From assembly GCA_022820945.1 (NCBI GenBank), contig JAJEEP010000003.1, positions 1-64,000 on the forward strand: a DNA stretch of 64,000 bases. Direction: 5' to 3'. Both the position numbers and the translations under genes were made by a program. The stretch is from Alphaproteobacteria bacterium. Lineage in GTDB: Bacteria; Pseudomonadota; Alphaproteobacteria; UBA828. The notes beneath the pieces were generated by a model, which ran no database searches, was not told the origin of the DNA, and saw only the letters and a list, made by a program, of their open reading frames with translations. The stretch's first letter is position 1. Each line of letters begins with the position of its first letter. This document shows positions 46,935 to 55,637 of the stretch, piece by piece.

Positions 46935-47243
46935 ATGATTGCCGCTGTTGCCGAGCGCGCCGCCGAAATTCAGCGGCTTTGCGGTCGTCATCACGTGCAG
47001 AGGCTCGCGCTGTTCGGCTCGGCGGCAACCGGCGAGTACCGCGCCGGCGCGAGCGACTATGACTTCGTGGTGGAGTTCCCGCCGCTGCCGGCCGGCGCCT
47101 ATGCTGACAGCTATTTCGGCCTGTTGGAGGACCTGGAGCGGTTACTCGGCGGCCCTGTAGAGCTGGTCGTTGGCTCGGCCATCAGGAACCCGTTCTTTCG
47201 CCAGTCGGTCGAGCAGACCAGCGCAGTGCTTTATGAAGCCTGA
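46935..47243 (+). CDS. MntA-type antitoxin nucleotidyltransferase
   Basis: A 102-residue minimal nucleotidyltransferase. The core motif GSAATGEYRAGASDYDFVVE has the Gly-Ser pair and the D41-x-D43 metal-binding carboxylates, so it looks active. In HepT/MntA modules MntA AMPylates the HEPN toxin and neutralises it. I place the start at ATG 46935 because GAGAGAGG lies just upstream; an ATG at 46920 is possible. The end overlaps the start of the toxin gene by 11 bases. Confidence 0.82.
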   Translation: MIAAVAERAAEIQRLCGRHHVQRLALFGSAATGEYRAGASDYDFVVEFPPLPAGAYADSYFGLLEDLERLLGGPVELVVGSAIRNPFFRQSVEQTSAVLYEA

Positions 47244-47589
47244 AGCCCAGAAATATCTGTTCGACATCTGGCGTGCCGTGAAGTTGCTGACCGACTTCAC
47301 CGCGGGCAAGGCGTTTGCCGATTACGAGCACGACGCCATGTTGCGTTCTGCGGTAGAGCGCCAGTTTGAGATTATCGGAGAGGCTACGGCGAAGCTGGCA
47401 AGACAGGACGAGGCACTTGCCGCACGCATCGGCGAGTACCGTCGTATCGTGGCCTTTCGAAACATCCTCATCCACGGCTACGCGGACGTGGGCGACCGCC
47501 TGGTGTGGGATGTGGTCGAGACCAAGCTCCCGGCCCTGCGCCGCGATGTCGCGAGGCTGTTGACGGAGGCGGGGATCGAGCCGTCTTGA
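47233..47589 (+). CDS. HepT-type HEPN-domain toxin
   Basis: A 118-residue alpha-helical HEPN protein (DUF86). The catalytic RNase motif R-x4-H-x-Y is complete: R76, H81 and Y83 in RNILIHGY. HepT toxins cut RNA, and the partner MntA blocks them by adding AMP near the tyrosine. The 11-base overlap with the antitoxin gene ensures co-translation. Both key sites are intact, so the module is probably functional. Confidence 0.85.
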   Translation: MKPEAQKYLFDIWRAVKLLTDFTAGKAFADYEHDAMLRSAVERQFEIIGEATAKLARQDEALAARIGEYRRIVAFRNILIHGYADVGDRLVWDVVETKLPALRRDVARLLTEAGIEPS

Positions 47590-47740
47590 TCCCGTGTCCC
47601 CGGACCTGTATGTGCCGTTCCCACCGAGCAAATTGCCATTCCGGCGATAATCTCTCTTGAAAGCGGACCGGTTTCGTCCTATATGCCCGTCACGCACGCC
47701 CGGCGAGAGCGCGGGCGAGGCGATTGCGAGGGGGTACAGC

Positions 47741-48205
47741 ATGATCCGCGTCAGCCGCATGGCCGACTATGGTGTCGTGGCCATGACCCACATCGCGCGC
47801 GCACCGCGCGCCCGGCACACGGCTGCGAGCATCGCCGCGCAGACCGGCGTGCCCCAGCCGAGCGCGAGCAAGCTCCTGAAATTGCTGGCGAAGGCCGGCA
47901 TCCTGACCTCGCACCGCGGCGCCAAGGGCGGCTACGTGCTGGCCCATGCGCCGGAGCAGGTCTCGGTGGCGGACCTTGTGGCCGCCGTGGACGGGCCGAT
48001 CTCGCTCGCCGATTGCCTCGACGGCCCGTCCGGGATCTGCGAGCTGGAGAGCTTCTGCTCGGTGCGCGGCCCCTGGCAGAAGATCAGCGACGCGATCCGC
48101 GTGGCGCTGGAGGAGGTGACATTGGCCGACATGGCCCAGGCGGCGGAGGGCGCGGGCGATTGGCGCGCGCCGGCTGAGACCGCAGGCCGGGAGCACGCAT
48201 CGTGA
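47741..48205 (+). CDS. Rrf2-family iron-sulfur assembly regulator, IscR-like
   Basis: A 154-residue regulator with an N-terminal winged helix (about 1-65, [13 protein letters not shown] and [20 protein letters not shown]) and a cysteine cluster C92, C100, C106 in [11 protein letters not shown] and LESFCSV. In IscR the equivalent cysteines hold a [2Fe-2S] cluster that reports cellular iron-sulfur status. It is first in the suf operon, so it probably controls it. The start is the ATG at 47741; the frame is open further upstream. Its stop overlaps the GTG of sufB by 4 bases. Confidence 0.87.
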   Translation: MIRVSRMADYGVVAMTHIARAPRARHTAASIAAQTGVPQPSASKLLKLLAKAGILTSHRGAKGGYVLAHAPEQVSVADLVAAVDGPISLADCLDGPSGICELESFCSVRGPWQKISDAIRVALEEVTLADMAQAAEGAGDWRAPAETAGREHAS

Positions 48206-49665
48206 GCGCCCAGCAGGAGGCCGCGCAGGCAGTCGAGTCCTACGCCGGCGAGCGCTACAAGTACGGCTTCGTCACCGACGTCGAGGCCGACTCCGCACCC
48301 CCCGGCCTGGACCACGACACGATCCGCTTCATCTCCGCCAAGAAGGGCGAGCCCGAGTGGCTATTGACCTGGCGCATCAAGGCCTTCGAGCGCTGGCTTG
48401 AGATGGAGGACGAGGAGCCGACCTGGGCCAAGCTGCACTATCCGCCCATCGATTATCAGGAGGCCTGCTACTACTCCGCGCCCAAGTCGGATTCGGATCG
48501 GCCGAAGAGCCTGGACGAGGTCGACCCGGAGCTGCTTAAGACTTACGAGAAGCTCGGCATCCCGCTCCAGGAGCAGGAGATGCTGGCCGGCGTCGCGGTG
48601 GACGCGGTGTTCGACAGCGTCTCGGTCGCCACCACGTTCAAGGACAAGCTCGCCGAGATGGGCGTCATCTTCTGCTCGATCTCGGAGGCGGTGAAGGAAC
48701 ACCCCGAGCTGGTACAGCGCTACCTCGGCTCCGTGGTGCCCTATTCGGACAACTTCTTCGCGACGCTGAACTCGGCGGTCTTCACCGACGGCTCCTTCGT
48801 CTACGTGCCCAAGGGCGTGCGCTGCCCGATGGAGCTCTCCACCTACTTCCTCATCAACGCGGCCAACACCGGGCAGTTCGAGCGCACGCTGATCATCGCC
48901 GACGAGGGCTCCTACGTGAGCTACCTCGAAGGCTGTACGGCGCCGATGCGGGACGAGAACCAGCTTCACGCGGCCGTGGTCGAGCTGATCGCCCTCGACG
49001 ATGCCGAGATCAAGTATTCCACCGTGCAGAACTGGTATCCGGGCGATGCCGAGGGCAAGGGCGGGATCTACAACTTCGTCACCAAACGCGGCGCCTGCCG
49101 CGGGGCCAACGCCAAGATCTCCTGGACACAGGTGGAGACCGGATCGGCGATCACCTGGAAGTACCCGAGCTGCATCCTTCAGGGCGACAATTCGGTGGGC
49201 GAGTTCTACTCCATCGCCATCACCAACAACCGCCAGCAGGCGGATACCGGCACCAAGATGATCCACATGGGCCGCAACACGAAGAGCCGGATCGTCTCCA
49301 AGGGCATCGCCGCCGGGCGGTCGGACAGCACCTATCGCGGGCTCGTACGCATCCAGCCCAAGGCCGAGGGCGCGCGCAACCATACCCAGTGCGATTCGCT
49401 CCTGATCGGCGCGGAATGCGGCGCCCACACGGTGCCCTACATCGAATCGCGCAACCCGACGGCGCGGGTCGAGCACGAGGCAACCACCTCCAAGATCAGC
49501 GAGGACCAGCTCTTCTATTGCCGACAGCGCGGCATCGACGAGGAGGACGCGGTGGCGCTGATCGTGAACGGCTTCTGCCGCGAGGTGCTGCAGGAGCTGC
49601 CGATGGAATTCGCGGTCGAGGCGCAGAAGCTCGTGGCCATCAGCCTCGAAGGCAGCGTCGGCTAG
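48202..49665 (+). CDS. sufB: Fe-S cluster scaffold subunit SufB
   Basis: Scaffold component of the SufBCD complex, 487 residues, typical length. It contains [54 protein letters not shown] and the C-terminal [13 protein letters not shown]. The start is the GTG at 48202, overlapping the regulator stop codon (GTGA). It receives sulfur from SufS/SufU and builds a cluster with SufC and SufD, all encoded next in the operon. Confidence 0.95.
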   Translation: MSAQQEAAQAVESYAGERYKYGFVTDVEADSAPPGLDHDTIRFISAKKGEPEWLLTWRIKAFERWLEMEDEEPTWAKLHYPPIDYQEACYYSAPKSDSDRPKSLDEVDPELLKTYEKLGIPLQEQEMLAGVAVDAVFDSVSVATTFKDKLAEMGVIFCSISEAVKEHPELVQRYLGSVVPYSDNFFATLNSAVFTDGSFVYVPKGVRCPMELSTYFLINAANTGQFERTLIIADEGSYVSYLEGCTAPMRDENQLHAAVVELIALDDAEIKYSTVQNWYPGDAEGKGGIYNFVTKRGACRGANAKISWTQVETGSAITWKYPSCILQGDNSVGEFYSIAITNNRQQADTGTKMIHMGRNTKSRIVSKGIAAGRSDSTYRGLVRIQPKAEGARNHTQCDSLLIGAECGAHTVPYIESRNPTARVEHEATTSKISEDQLFYCRQRGIDEEDAVALIVNGFCREVLQELPMEFAVEAQKLVAISLEGSVG

Positions 49666-49686
49666 GACGGACAGTACGGGACAGCC

Positions 49687-50457
49687 ATGTCGAAACCCAT
49701 GTTAGCGATCGAGAACCTGCACGCGACCGTCGACGGCAAGCCGATTCTGAACGGACTCGACCTCGCGGTGAACGAAGGCGAGGTGCACGCGGTAATGGGG
49801 CCGAACGGCTCGGGCAAGAGCACGCTCGCCTACGTGATCGCCGGCCGCGAGGGCTACGAAGTGACCGGGGGCTCGATCGCATACCGGGGCGAGGACCTGC
49901 TCGCCATGAGCGTGGAGGAGCGGGCCTGCAACGGCGTCTTCCTCGCCTTCCAGTATCCGGTGGAGATCCCGGGCGTGGGCAGCGCGACCTTCCTCAAGAC
50001 GGCGGTCAACGCGGCCCGCAAGTATCGCGGCGAGCAGGAATACGACGCGATGGAGTTCCTCAAGCTGGTCAGGGAGAAGCGCGCGGCGCTCGGCATCGAC
50101 GACGGCATGATGCGGCGCGCCCTCAACGTCGGCTTCTCCGGCGGCGAGAAGAAGCGCAACGAGATGCTGCAGATGGCGCTGCTGGAACCCTCCCTCGCCA
50201 TCCTCGACGAGACCGATTCCGGGCTCGACATCGACGCGCTGAAGGTGGTCGCCGACGGCATCAACGCGCTGCGGGGGCCGGAGCGGGCGATGGTGGTCAT
50301 CACCCACTATCAGCGGCTGCTGGATCACGTGGTGCCGGACAAGGTGCACGTGCTCGCGGGCGGGCGCATCGTGCGCTCGGGCGGGAGCGAGCTCGCGCTG
50401 GAGCTGGAGAGCCGGGGCTATGCCGGCCTCGGGCTCGAGCCGAGCGCGGCGGCCTGA
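49687..50457 (+). CDS. sufC: Fe-S assembly ATPase SufC
   Basis: ABC-type ATPase of the SufBCD complex, 256 residues. Walker A is GPNGSGKS (38-45), the signature is NVGFSGGEKKRNEM, and Walker B is LAILDETDSGLD, as in SufC rather than membrane importers. It powers cluster assembly, not transport. It lies 21 bases after sufB, with GGACAG upstream. Confidence 0.95.
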   Translation: MSKPMLAIENLHATVDGKPILNGLDLAVNEGEVHAVMGPNGSGKSTLAYVIAGREGYEVTGGSIAYRGEDLLAMSVEERACNGVFLAFQYPVEIPGVGSATFLKTAVNAARKYRGEQEYDAMEFLKLVREKRAALGIDDGMMRRALNVGFSGGEKKRNEMLQMALLEPSLAILDETDSGLDIDALKVVADGINALRGPERAMVVITHYQRLLDHVVPDKVHVLAGGRIVRSGGSELALELESRGYAGLGLEPSAAA

Positions 50458-50473
50458 GCGGGAGCAACCGGCC

Positions 50474-51790
50474 ATGCCCGCTGCGCGGACCATTCCGTTC
50501 GACTGTCCGGCACCGGGCCCGGCGGCGCTACCGGGTGCGGGCCTGCCGTGGCTCGACGCGATGCGCGACGAAGGCCGGCGGCTCAGCGCTGGCGGGTTGC
50601 CGAGCACCCGCATGGAGGCGTGGAAGTACACCAACCTCGCGCCGCTCGCCGAACTCGATTTCCAGCCGTCGGCGCCGGGTGCCGAAGTCCAACCGGCCGG
50701 TCTCGATCCTGGCGCCCTCGATGCGCTGGAGGGGCCAGCCGTGGTCTTCGTCAACGGGTGGCTGTCGCCGGAACACTCGCGGCTCGACGGACTGCCGAAC
50801 GGGCTGCGCGTGCGTGGCTTGGCGCAGGGGCTCACCGACGATCCGGTCGGGGTCGAGGCGCTGATCGGCGGCGCCGAGGCCCTCAATGGCGATCTCATGG
50901 CGGCCTTCAACGCGGCGTTCGCGGCCGACGGCTGCATCGTCGAGACCGAGCCCGGAGCGGCTGTGCAAGAGCCAGTCGTGTTGCGCTTCGTCGCGGCGCC
51001 GGGCAGCGCGCCGCTCGCCTACCATCCGCGCGTGATCGTGCGCTTGGGCGCGGACAGCAGCCTGACCCTGATCGAGCGCCACGAAGGGCCGGCGGGGGTG
51101 CCGACATGGTCAAACCCGGTCGTCGATATCGAAGTGGGCGAGGAAGCCAGGTTCAGCCATATCAAGCTGCAGGCAGAGGGCGAAAGCGCCTATCACACCG
51201 CGCTGACCAAGGCTGCGCTGGCCGGCGGGGCCCGCTACGAGAGCCACTTGCTGGCGCTCGGCGCCCGGCTCGCGCGCCACGAAATTCACATCAGGTTCGA
51301 CGGTGAGGGCGCGGATTGCCAATTGCGCGGCGGCTACATGGCGCGCGGCAGCCAGCACATCGACAACACCACGGTGATCGACCACGCGGTGCCGCATTGC
51401 GAGAGTCGCGAGGTCTACAAGGGCGTGCTGGACGACACGGCGCGCGGCGTCTTCCAGGGCAAGATCGTCGTGCGCCAGGACGCCCAGAAGACCGACGGCC
51501 ACCAGCTCAACCGCACGCTGCTGCTCTCGCCCAAGGCTGAGATCGACACCAAGCCCGAGCTCGAAATCTATGCCGACGACGTGAAGTGCAGCCACGGGGC
51601 GACAGCCGGCGAGCCGGAGGCGGACCAGCTCTTCTACCTGCGCTCGCGCGGTCTCGACCTGCGCACTGCGCGCAAGCTGATCGTTCAGGGCTTCATGGGC
51701 GAGCTGCTGGAGGAGGTCGGCCACGAGCCGACCCGTGCCGTGCTGGCAGACCGCGTTGCCGCCTGGATCGACGGGGACCAAGTCTCGTGA
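50474..51790 (+). CDS. sufD: Fe-S assembly scaffold subunit SufD
   Basis: Partner of SufB, 438 residues. It shows the SufB/SufD beta-helix features: MARGSQHIDNTTVIDHAVPH, then KGVLDDTARGVFQGKI and KPELEIYADDVKCSHGAT, ending with YLRSRGLDLRTARKLI. The start is the ATG at 50474 after a GGAG-type site; the frame is open further upstream. It ends overlapping the GTG of sufS. Confidence 0.93.
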   Translation: MPAARTIPFDCPAPGPAALPGAGLPWLDAMRDEGRRLSAGGLPSTRMEAWKYTNLAPLAELDFQPSAPGAEVQPAGLDPGALDALEGPAVVFVNGWLSPEHSRLDGLPNGLRVRGLAQGLTDDPVGVEALIGGAEALNGDLMAAFNAAFAADGCIVETEPGAAVQEPVVLRFVAAPGSAPLAYHPRVIVRLGADSSLTLIERHEGPAGVPTWSNPVVDIEVGEEARFSHIKLQAEGESAYHTALTKAALAGGARYESHLLALGARLARHEIHIRFDGEGADCQLRGGYMARGSQHIDNTTVIDHAVPHCESREVYKGVLDDTARGVFQGKIVVRQDAQKTDGHQLNRTLLLSPKAEIDTKPELEIYADDVKCSHGATAGEPEADQLFYLRSRGLDLRTARKLIVQGFMGELLEEVGHEPTRAVLADRVAAWIDGDQVS

Positions 51791-53055
51791 ACACCGCTCC
51801 CGCCCGGCGTCTTGACCCCGCCGCTGCAGTGGCCGCGCCGTTCGACGTGGAGCGGGTGCGCGCGGATTTCCCGATCCTCTCGCGCACCGTTCACGGCAAG
51901 CCGCTGACGTTCCTCGACAGCGGCGCGAGCGCCCAGAAGCCGCGTCAGGTGATCGACGCGATCTCGCGCTGCTACGAGGCCGAGTACGCCAACATCCATC
52001 GCGGCGTCTACGAGCTGAGCGCGAAGGCGACCGAGGCCTACGAGGGCGCCCGCGCCAGGGTGCAGCGCTTCGTCAACGCGCGCTCGGCGAGCGAGATCGT
52101 CTTCACCAAGGGCACGACCGAGGCGATCAACCTGGTCGCCACGAGCTGGGGCGGGGCTTTCCTCGGCGAGGGCGACGAGGTCGTCCTCTCGGTGCTGGAG
52201 CACCACGCCAACATCGTGCCCTGGCAGCTGCTGCGCGAGCGCACCGGCATTGTGCTCAGGGTTGTGCCGACCGACGAGCACGGCGCACTCCTTCTCGACG
52301 CTTACGAGGCGCTGGTCGGGCCGCGCACCAGGCTGGTGGCGCTTACTCACGTCTCCAACGCGCTCGGCACAGTGACGCCGGTGGCCGAGATCGTGCGCAT
52401 CGCCCACGCCCAGGGCGCTTTGGTCTTGATCGACGGCGCCCAGGGCATCGTTCACTGTCCCGTGGACGTGCAGGCGCTAGACGTGGATTTCTACTGCTTC
52501 TCCGGCCACAAGCTCTACGGGCCGAGCGGCATCGGCGTGCTCTACGGCAAGGAGGCGCTGCTTGCCGCCATGCCGCCCTATCAGGGTGGCGGCGACATGA
52601 TCGAGCGCGTGACCTTCGAGCGCACAACCTTCGCGCCGCCGCCGGCGCGCTTCGAGGCGGGCACGCCGTCCATCGCGGGTACGGTCGGCCTTCATGCCGC
52701 GATCGATTACGTGGCCTCGTTCGATCCGGCAGCCGTCGCCGCGCACGAGCACGACCTGCTCGCCTACGCGACCGAGCGATTGAGCGCCCTGAACAGTATC
52801 CGTCTCTACGGCACGGCGCCCGGCAAGGCCGCCATCGTCTCCTTCACCATGGACGGCGTGCACCCCCACGATATCGGCACCATCCTCGACCGCGCGGGCG
52901 TCGCCGTCCGGGTCGGCCATCACTGCGCGCAGCCGTTAATGGACCACTTCGGCATCGCGGGCACCGTGCGGGCCTCCTTCGGCCTCTACAACACGCGTGC
53001 CGACGTCGACCGCCTGATCGACGGGCTCGACGAGGTGCGGGAGATTTTTGGCTGA
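51787..53055 (+). CDS. sufS: cysteine desulfurase SufS
   Basis: Pyridoxal phosphate enzyme that removes sulfur from cysteine, 422 residues. The PLP lysine is K242 in SGHKLYGP and the active-site cysteine is C380 in GHHCAQPLM. Other conserved parts are FLDSGASAQKP, the THVSNALGTV segment and the C-terminal RASFGLYNT. The start is a GTG at 51787 overlapping the sufD stop (GTGA). The downstream SufU-like protein probably accepts the persulfide. Confidence 0.95.
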   Translation: MNTAPARRLDPAAAVAAPFDVERVRADFPILSRTVHGKPLTFLDSGASAQKPRQVIDAISRCYEAEYANIHRGVYELSAKATEAYEGARARVQRFVNARSASEIVFTKGTTEAINLVATSWGGAFLGEGDEVVLSVLEHHANIVPWQLLRERTGIVLRVVPTDEHGALLLDAYEALVGPRTRLVALTHVSNALGTVTPVAEIVRIAHAQGALVLIDGAQGIVHCPVDVQALDVDFYCFSGHKLYGPSGIGVLYGKEALLAAMPPYQGGGDMIERVTFERTTFAPPPARFEAGTPSIAGTVGLHAAIDYVASFDPAAVAAHEHDLLAYATERLSALNSIRLYGTAPGKAAIVSFTMDGVHPHDIGTILDRAGVAVRVGHHCAQPLMDHFGIAGTVRASFGLYNTRADVDRLIDGLDEVREIFG

Positions 53056-53516
53056 TGTCCGAGCTGCGGGAGCTCTATCAGGAGGTGATCCTCGATCACG
53101 GCAAGTCGCCGCGCAACTTCGGCAGGCCGCCGGCGGTGACCGGCGAATCCCACGGCCACAACCCGCTCTGCGGCGACACGATCACAATCTACGTCGATGT
53201 GGCCAACGGCGTGGTCACGGACATCGGCTTCGAGGGCAGGGGCTGCGCCATCTCCATGGCCTCGGCCTCGATGATGACAGAGATGTTGCGGGGCAAGTCC
53301 CGCGACGAGGTGGAGGCGATGTTCGCCGAGTTCCACGCTCTGGTGGCGTCGACGGAGCCGGCCTGCGAGGCGGGCTTCGAGACCCCCGATCTGGACAAGC
53401 TGATCGTGCTCGCCGGCGTGCGGGAGTTCCCGATGCGGGTCAAGTGTGCCACGCTTCCATGGCACACGATGAAGGCGGCGCTCGACGGCGAGGACGAGGA
53501 GATCACGACGGAATGA
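53055..53516 (+). CDS. sufU: SufU-type iron-sulfur scaffold / sulfur acceptor
   Basis: A 153-residue SufU/IscU-family protein. It carries the three ligand cysteines in HNPLCGD, GRGCAIS and RVKCATLPWHT, with the SufU-type GCAISMASASMM stretch. SufU takes sulfur from SufS, replacing SufE, which is absent here. The ATG overlaps the sufS stop (TGATG) and its own stop overlaps the next gene. Confidence 0.92.
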   Translation: MSELRELYQEVILDHGKSPRNFGRPPAVTGESHGHNPLCGDTITIYVDVANGVVTDIGFEGRGCAISMASASMMTEMLRGKSRDEVEAMFAEFHALVASTEPACEAGFETPDLDKLIVLAGVREFPMRVKCATLPWHTMKAALDGEDEEITTE

Positions 53517-54052
53517 TGAACCTGTTCCGCAAGAAGCGCCCGCCCGAGGCGGAGCCTGAGCCGGCCAGTCCGCCCCAGGCGGTCGAGCCGCCCCCTGCGC
53601 CGCCTCCCGGGCCGCAGAGCTACGAGGCCTGGTCGCCGGACGGGCCGCCCGGCGCCATCGGCGGCGGCGGGCTCGCGCCGCAGCTGGTCGAGGCCGCGCC
53701 CGAGGCGGCAGAGACCCTGCCGACCCCGCCGGGCCTGAGCCCCGAGCACCCGCTCTCAGGCCAGATCGCGCGGGCGCTCAGCTCGGTCTACGACCCGGAA
53801 ATCCCGGTGGACATCTACCAGCTCGGGCTGGTCTACGACGTGAGCTTGAATGAGGCCAACGACGCCCGCATATCGATGACTCTGACGACGCCGGGCTGCC
53901 CGGTGGCCGGCAGCATGCCCAGCATGGTCGAGCACGCGGTCGCGACCATGGTCGAGGGAATCGGCGACGTAGAGGTCGACCTGGTGTGGGATCCGCCCTG
54001 GAACCCCGACATGATGTCGGAGGCCGCCCAGCTCGAACTCGGCTTCATGTAG
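53513..54052 (+). CDS. sufT: SufT/DUF59 (MIP18-like) Fe-S maturation protein with a Pro-rich N-terminal extension
   Basis: A 179-residue protein. The C-terminal 105 residues form the DUF59 domain: SSVYDPEIPVDIYQLGLVYD, then MTLTTPGCPVAG with its conserved Cys, and DVEVDLVWDPPW. The N-terminal 75 residues are rich in Pro, Glu and Ala, giving a tail not present in most SufT proteins (about 100-120 residues). The first ATG (53513) is followed directly by a second (53516). It overlaps the sufU stop. Confidence 0.87.
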   Translation: MMNLFRKKRPPEAEPEPASPPQAVEPPPAPPPGPQSYEAWSPDGPPGAIGGGGLAPQLVEAAPEAAETLPTPPGLSPEHPLSGQIARALSSVYDPEIPVDIYQLGLVYDVSLNEANDARISMTLTTPGCPVAGSMPSMVEHAVATMVEGIGDVEVDLVWDPPWNPDMMSEAAQLELGFM

Positions 54053-54078
54053 CCGCCAGCGGACGTGCGGAAAAAGAG

Positions 54079-54423
54079 ATGAAGGACATTCTCACCATCA
54101 GCGAGCGCGCCGCAGAGCGCATCAACCACCTGATGTCGCTCAGGCCGCCCGATGCCGAGCCCGCCCTCGGCATCAAGATCGGGGTCAGGAACGCCGGCTG
54201 CTCCGGCATGTCCTACACCATGGACTATGCAGAAGAGGTGCCGCCAGCCGCCGAGGTGATCACGCAGCGGGGCGTGACGGTGGTGGTCGACCCGGCGGCG
54301 GTGATGTTCCTGATCGGCACCGAGCTCGACTTCAGCGAGGACAAGCTCAGCGCCACCTTCGTCTTCAACAACCCCAACGTCACCAGCACCTGCGGCTGCG
54401 GCGAGAGCTTCGCCGTCGGCTGA
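54079..54423 (+). CDS. sufA: A-type Fe-S carrier, SufA/IscA-like
   Basis: A 114-residue carrier that passes clusters to target proteins. The three cysteine ligands are present: C in NAGCSGMSY and the two in TSTCGCGESF. Family elements DILTISERAAERI and IGTELDFSEDKLS are also seen. The start is the ATG at 54079, with AAAGAGATG-like sequence upstream. It closes the suf operon and is followed by tRNA-Pro on the opposite strand. Confidence 0.93.
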   Translation: MKDILTISERAAERINHLMSLRPPDAEPALGIKIGVRNAGCSGMSYTMDYAEEVPPAAEVITQRGVTVVVDPAAVMFLIGTELDFSEDKLSATFVFNNPNVTSTCGCGESFAVG

Positions 54424-54456
54424 GTTCTGGCGATGGAGAGGGCTTCCGCCTGATGC

Positions 54457-54533
54457 TGGTCGGGGTGGCCGGATTTGAACCGGCGACCCTCTGCTCCCAA
54501 AGCAGATGCGCTACCTGGCTGCGCCACACCCCG
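54457..54533 (-). tRNA. tRNA-Pro (anticodon TGG)
   Basis: On the minus strand the 77-base gene folds as a tRNA: acceptor CGGGGTG pairs with CACCCCG, the anticodon stem-loop CTGCTTTGGGAGCAG exposes TGG (Pro), and the T arm contains GGTTCGAATCC. The CCA tail is encoded (54457-54459) after discriminator A. Confidence 0.95.
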
Positions 54534-54603
54534 TACCGGTCTGGATACCTGCGCGAGTCATAAGAGCCTCGCAGCCATGCCGCAAGCGCGCGGTGGGCTA
54601 CCC

Positions 54604-55347
54604 CTATTCTTTCGGCTGATCGGTCGAGGGCGCGGCGCCTGCAGCGTCGGAGTTTTCTTCGTCCTCTTCCGCCTTCGCTCCGGGCCTGGCGTCGGGCGGG
54701 CTGACGATGCCGCCGGAGATCACGAGCTTCACGCCTTCCTCCACGGTCATGTCCAGCGGGATGCAGTCCTTGCGCGGCACGAACAGGAGGAAGCCCGAGG
54801 TCGGATTGGGCGTGGTCGGCAGGAAGACGTTGACCATCTCCTCCTCCGTGACCCGTTGCACCTCGCCCCGCGTCGGGCTGGTGATGAAGCCGATGACCCA
54901 GATTCCCCGGCGCGGATACTCGATCAGCACCACTTCGCGGAAGGCGTTGGCGGACTGCGCCAGCACCGCGTCGAAGATCTGCTTGAGCACGCCATAGATC
55001 GTGCGCACCACGGGCACGCGCGAGACCATGTTCTCGCCGAAGCGGACGATGAAGCGGCCGGCGACGTTGGCGAACAACGCGCCGACCAGCGTGACCAGAA
55101 TCAGCACGATCACGATGCCGACACCGGGGACGTTCCGGCCCAGAATGTCGGTGGGGTTATAAGCGTCGGGGATCAGCGGAACGACGGCGCGGTCGAACAG
55201 ATCGACCACCAGCCAGAGCAGCCACAGGGTGATGCCGATCGGTGCGGTAACGACGACGCCGGTGAAGAAGTACGTTCGGAGGCGCGCGATGAGGCCGCGC
55301 CTGCGCGGCGGCTGGATGAGACGAGGCGGGGGCGTACTCTCGTTCAT
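54604..55347 (-). CDS. DUF502 inner-membrane protein
   Basis: A 247-residue membrane protein of unknown function. Two helices (about 23-46 and 73-100) are followed by the DUF502 body: VPVVRTIYGVLKQIFDAVLA, FREVVLIEYPRRGIWVIGF and NPTSGFLLFVPRKD. The C-terminal 40 residues are an acidic, low-complexity tail. DUF502 is common in alphaproteobacteria and is often near ATPase or helicase genes. The start is the ATG at 55347. Confidence 0.87.
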   Translation of the reverse strand: MNESTPPPRLIQPPRRRGLIARLRTYFFTGVVVTAPIGITLWLLWLVVDLFDRAVVPLIPDAYNPTDILGRNVPGVGIVIVLILVTLVGALFANVAGRFIVRFGENMVSRVPVVRTIYGVLKQIFDAVLAQSANAFREVVLIEYPRRGIWVIGFITSPTRGEVQRVTEEEMVNVFLPTTPNPTSGFLLFVPRKDCIPLDMTVEEGVKLVISGGIVSPPDARPGAKAEEDEENSDAAGAAPSTDQPKE

Positions 55348-55637
55348 CTCGGGAGGGAACGCCTGCGACCCGGCCCCTCGGGGTGATCGAGCATGCTCGT
55401 CATGGTCCCGCGGTCCCGCTTGTGTTCTCTCCTGTGTACCCGTCGCTTAGCGTTGCCGCCAGACTATTCGTGGTGCGGCGAAGGCGAACGTGACGCGCTA
55501 TCCGGCCCTCTGCGGCGGCTTGGCGACCTGTAGCGCGGCGCCTATCATGACGCCCGACGGCGCACCTTCGCGTGGCCGCCGGCACGGTTCGAGCCGCAGG
55601 CCGGCAGGGACCGCGCGTAGCTTGGGGGGAGGAGCCG

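Noticed and set aside
54225-54527. Open frame across the tRNA-Pro gene (MAQPGSASALGAEG)
   Set aside because: This is the well-known spurious translation of a tRNA sequence.
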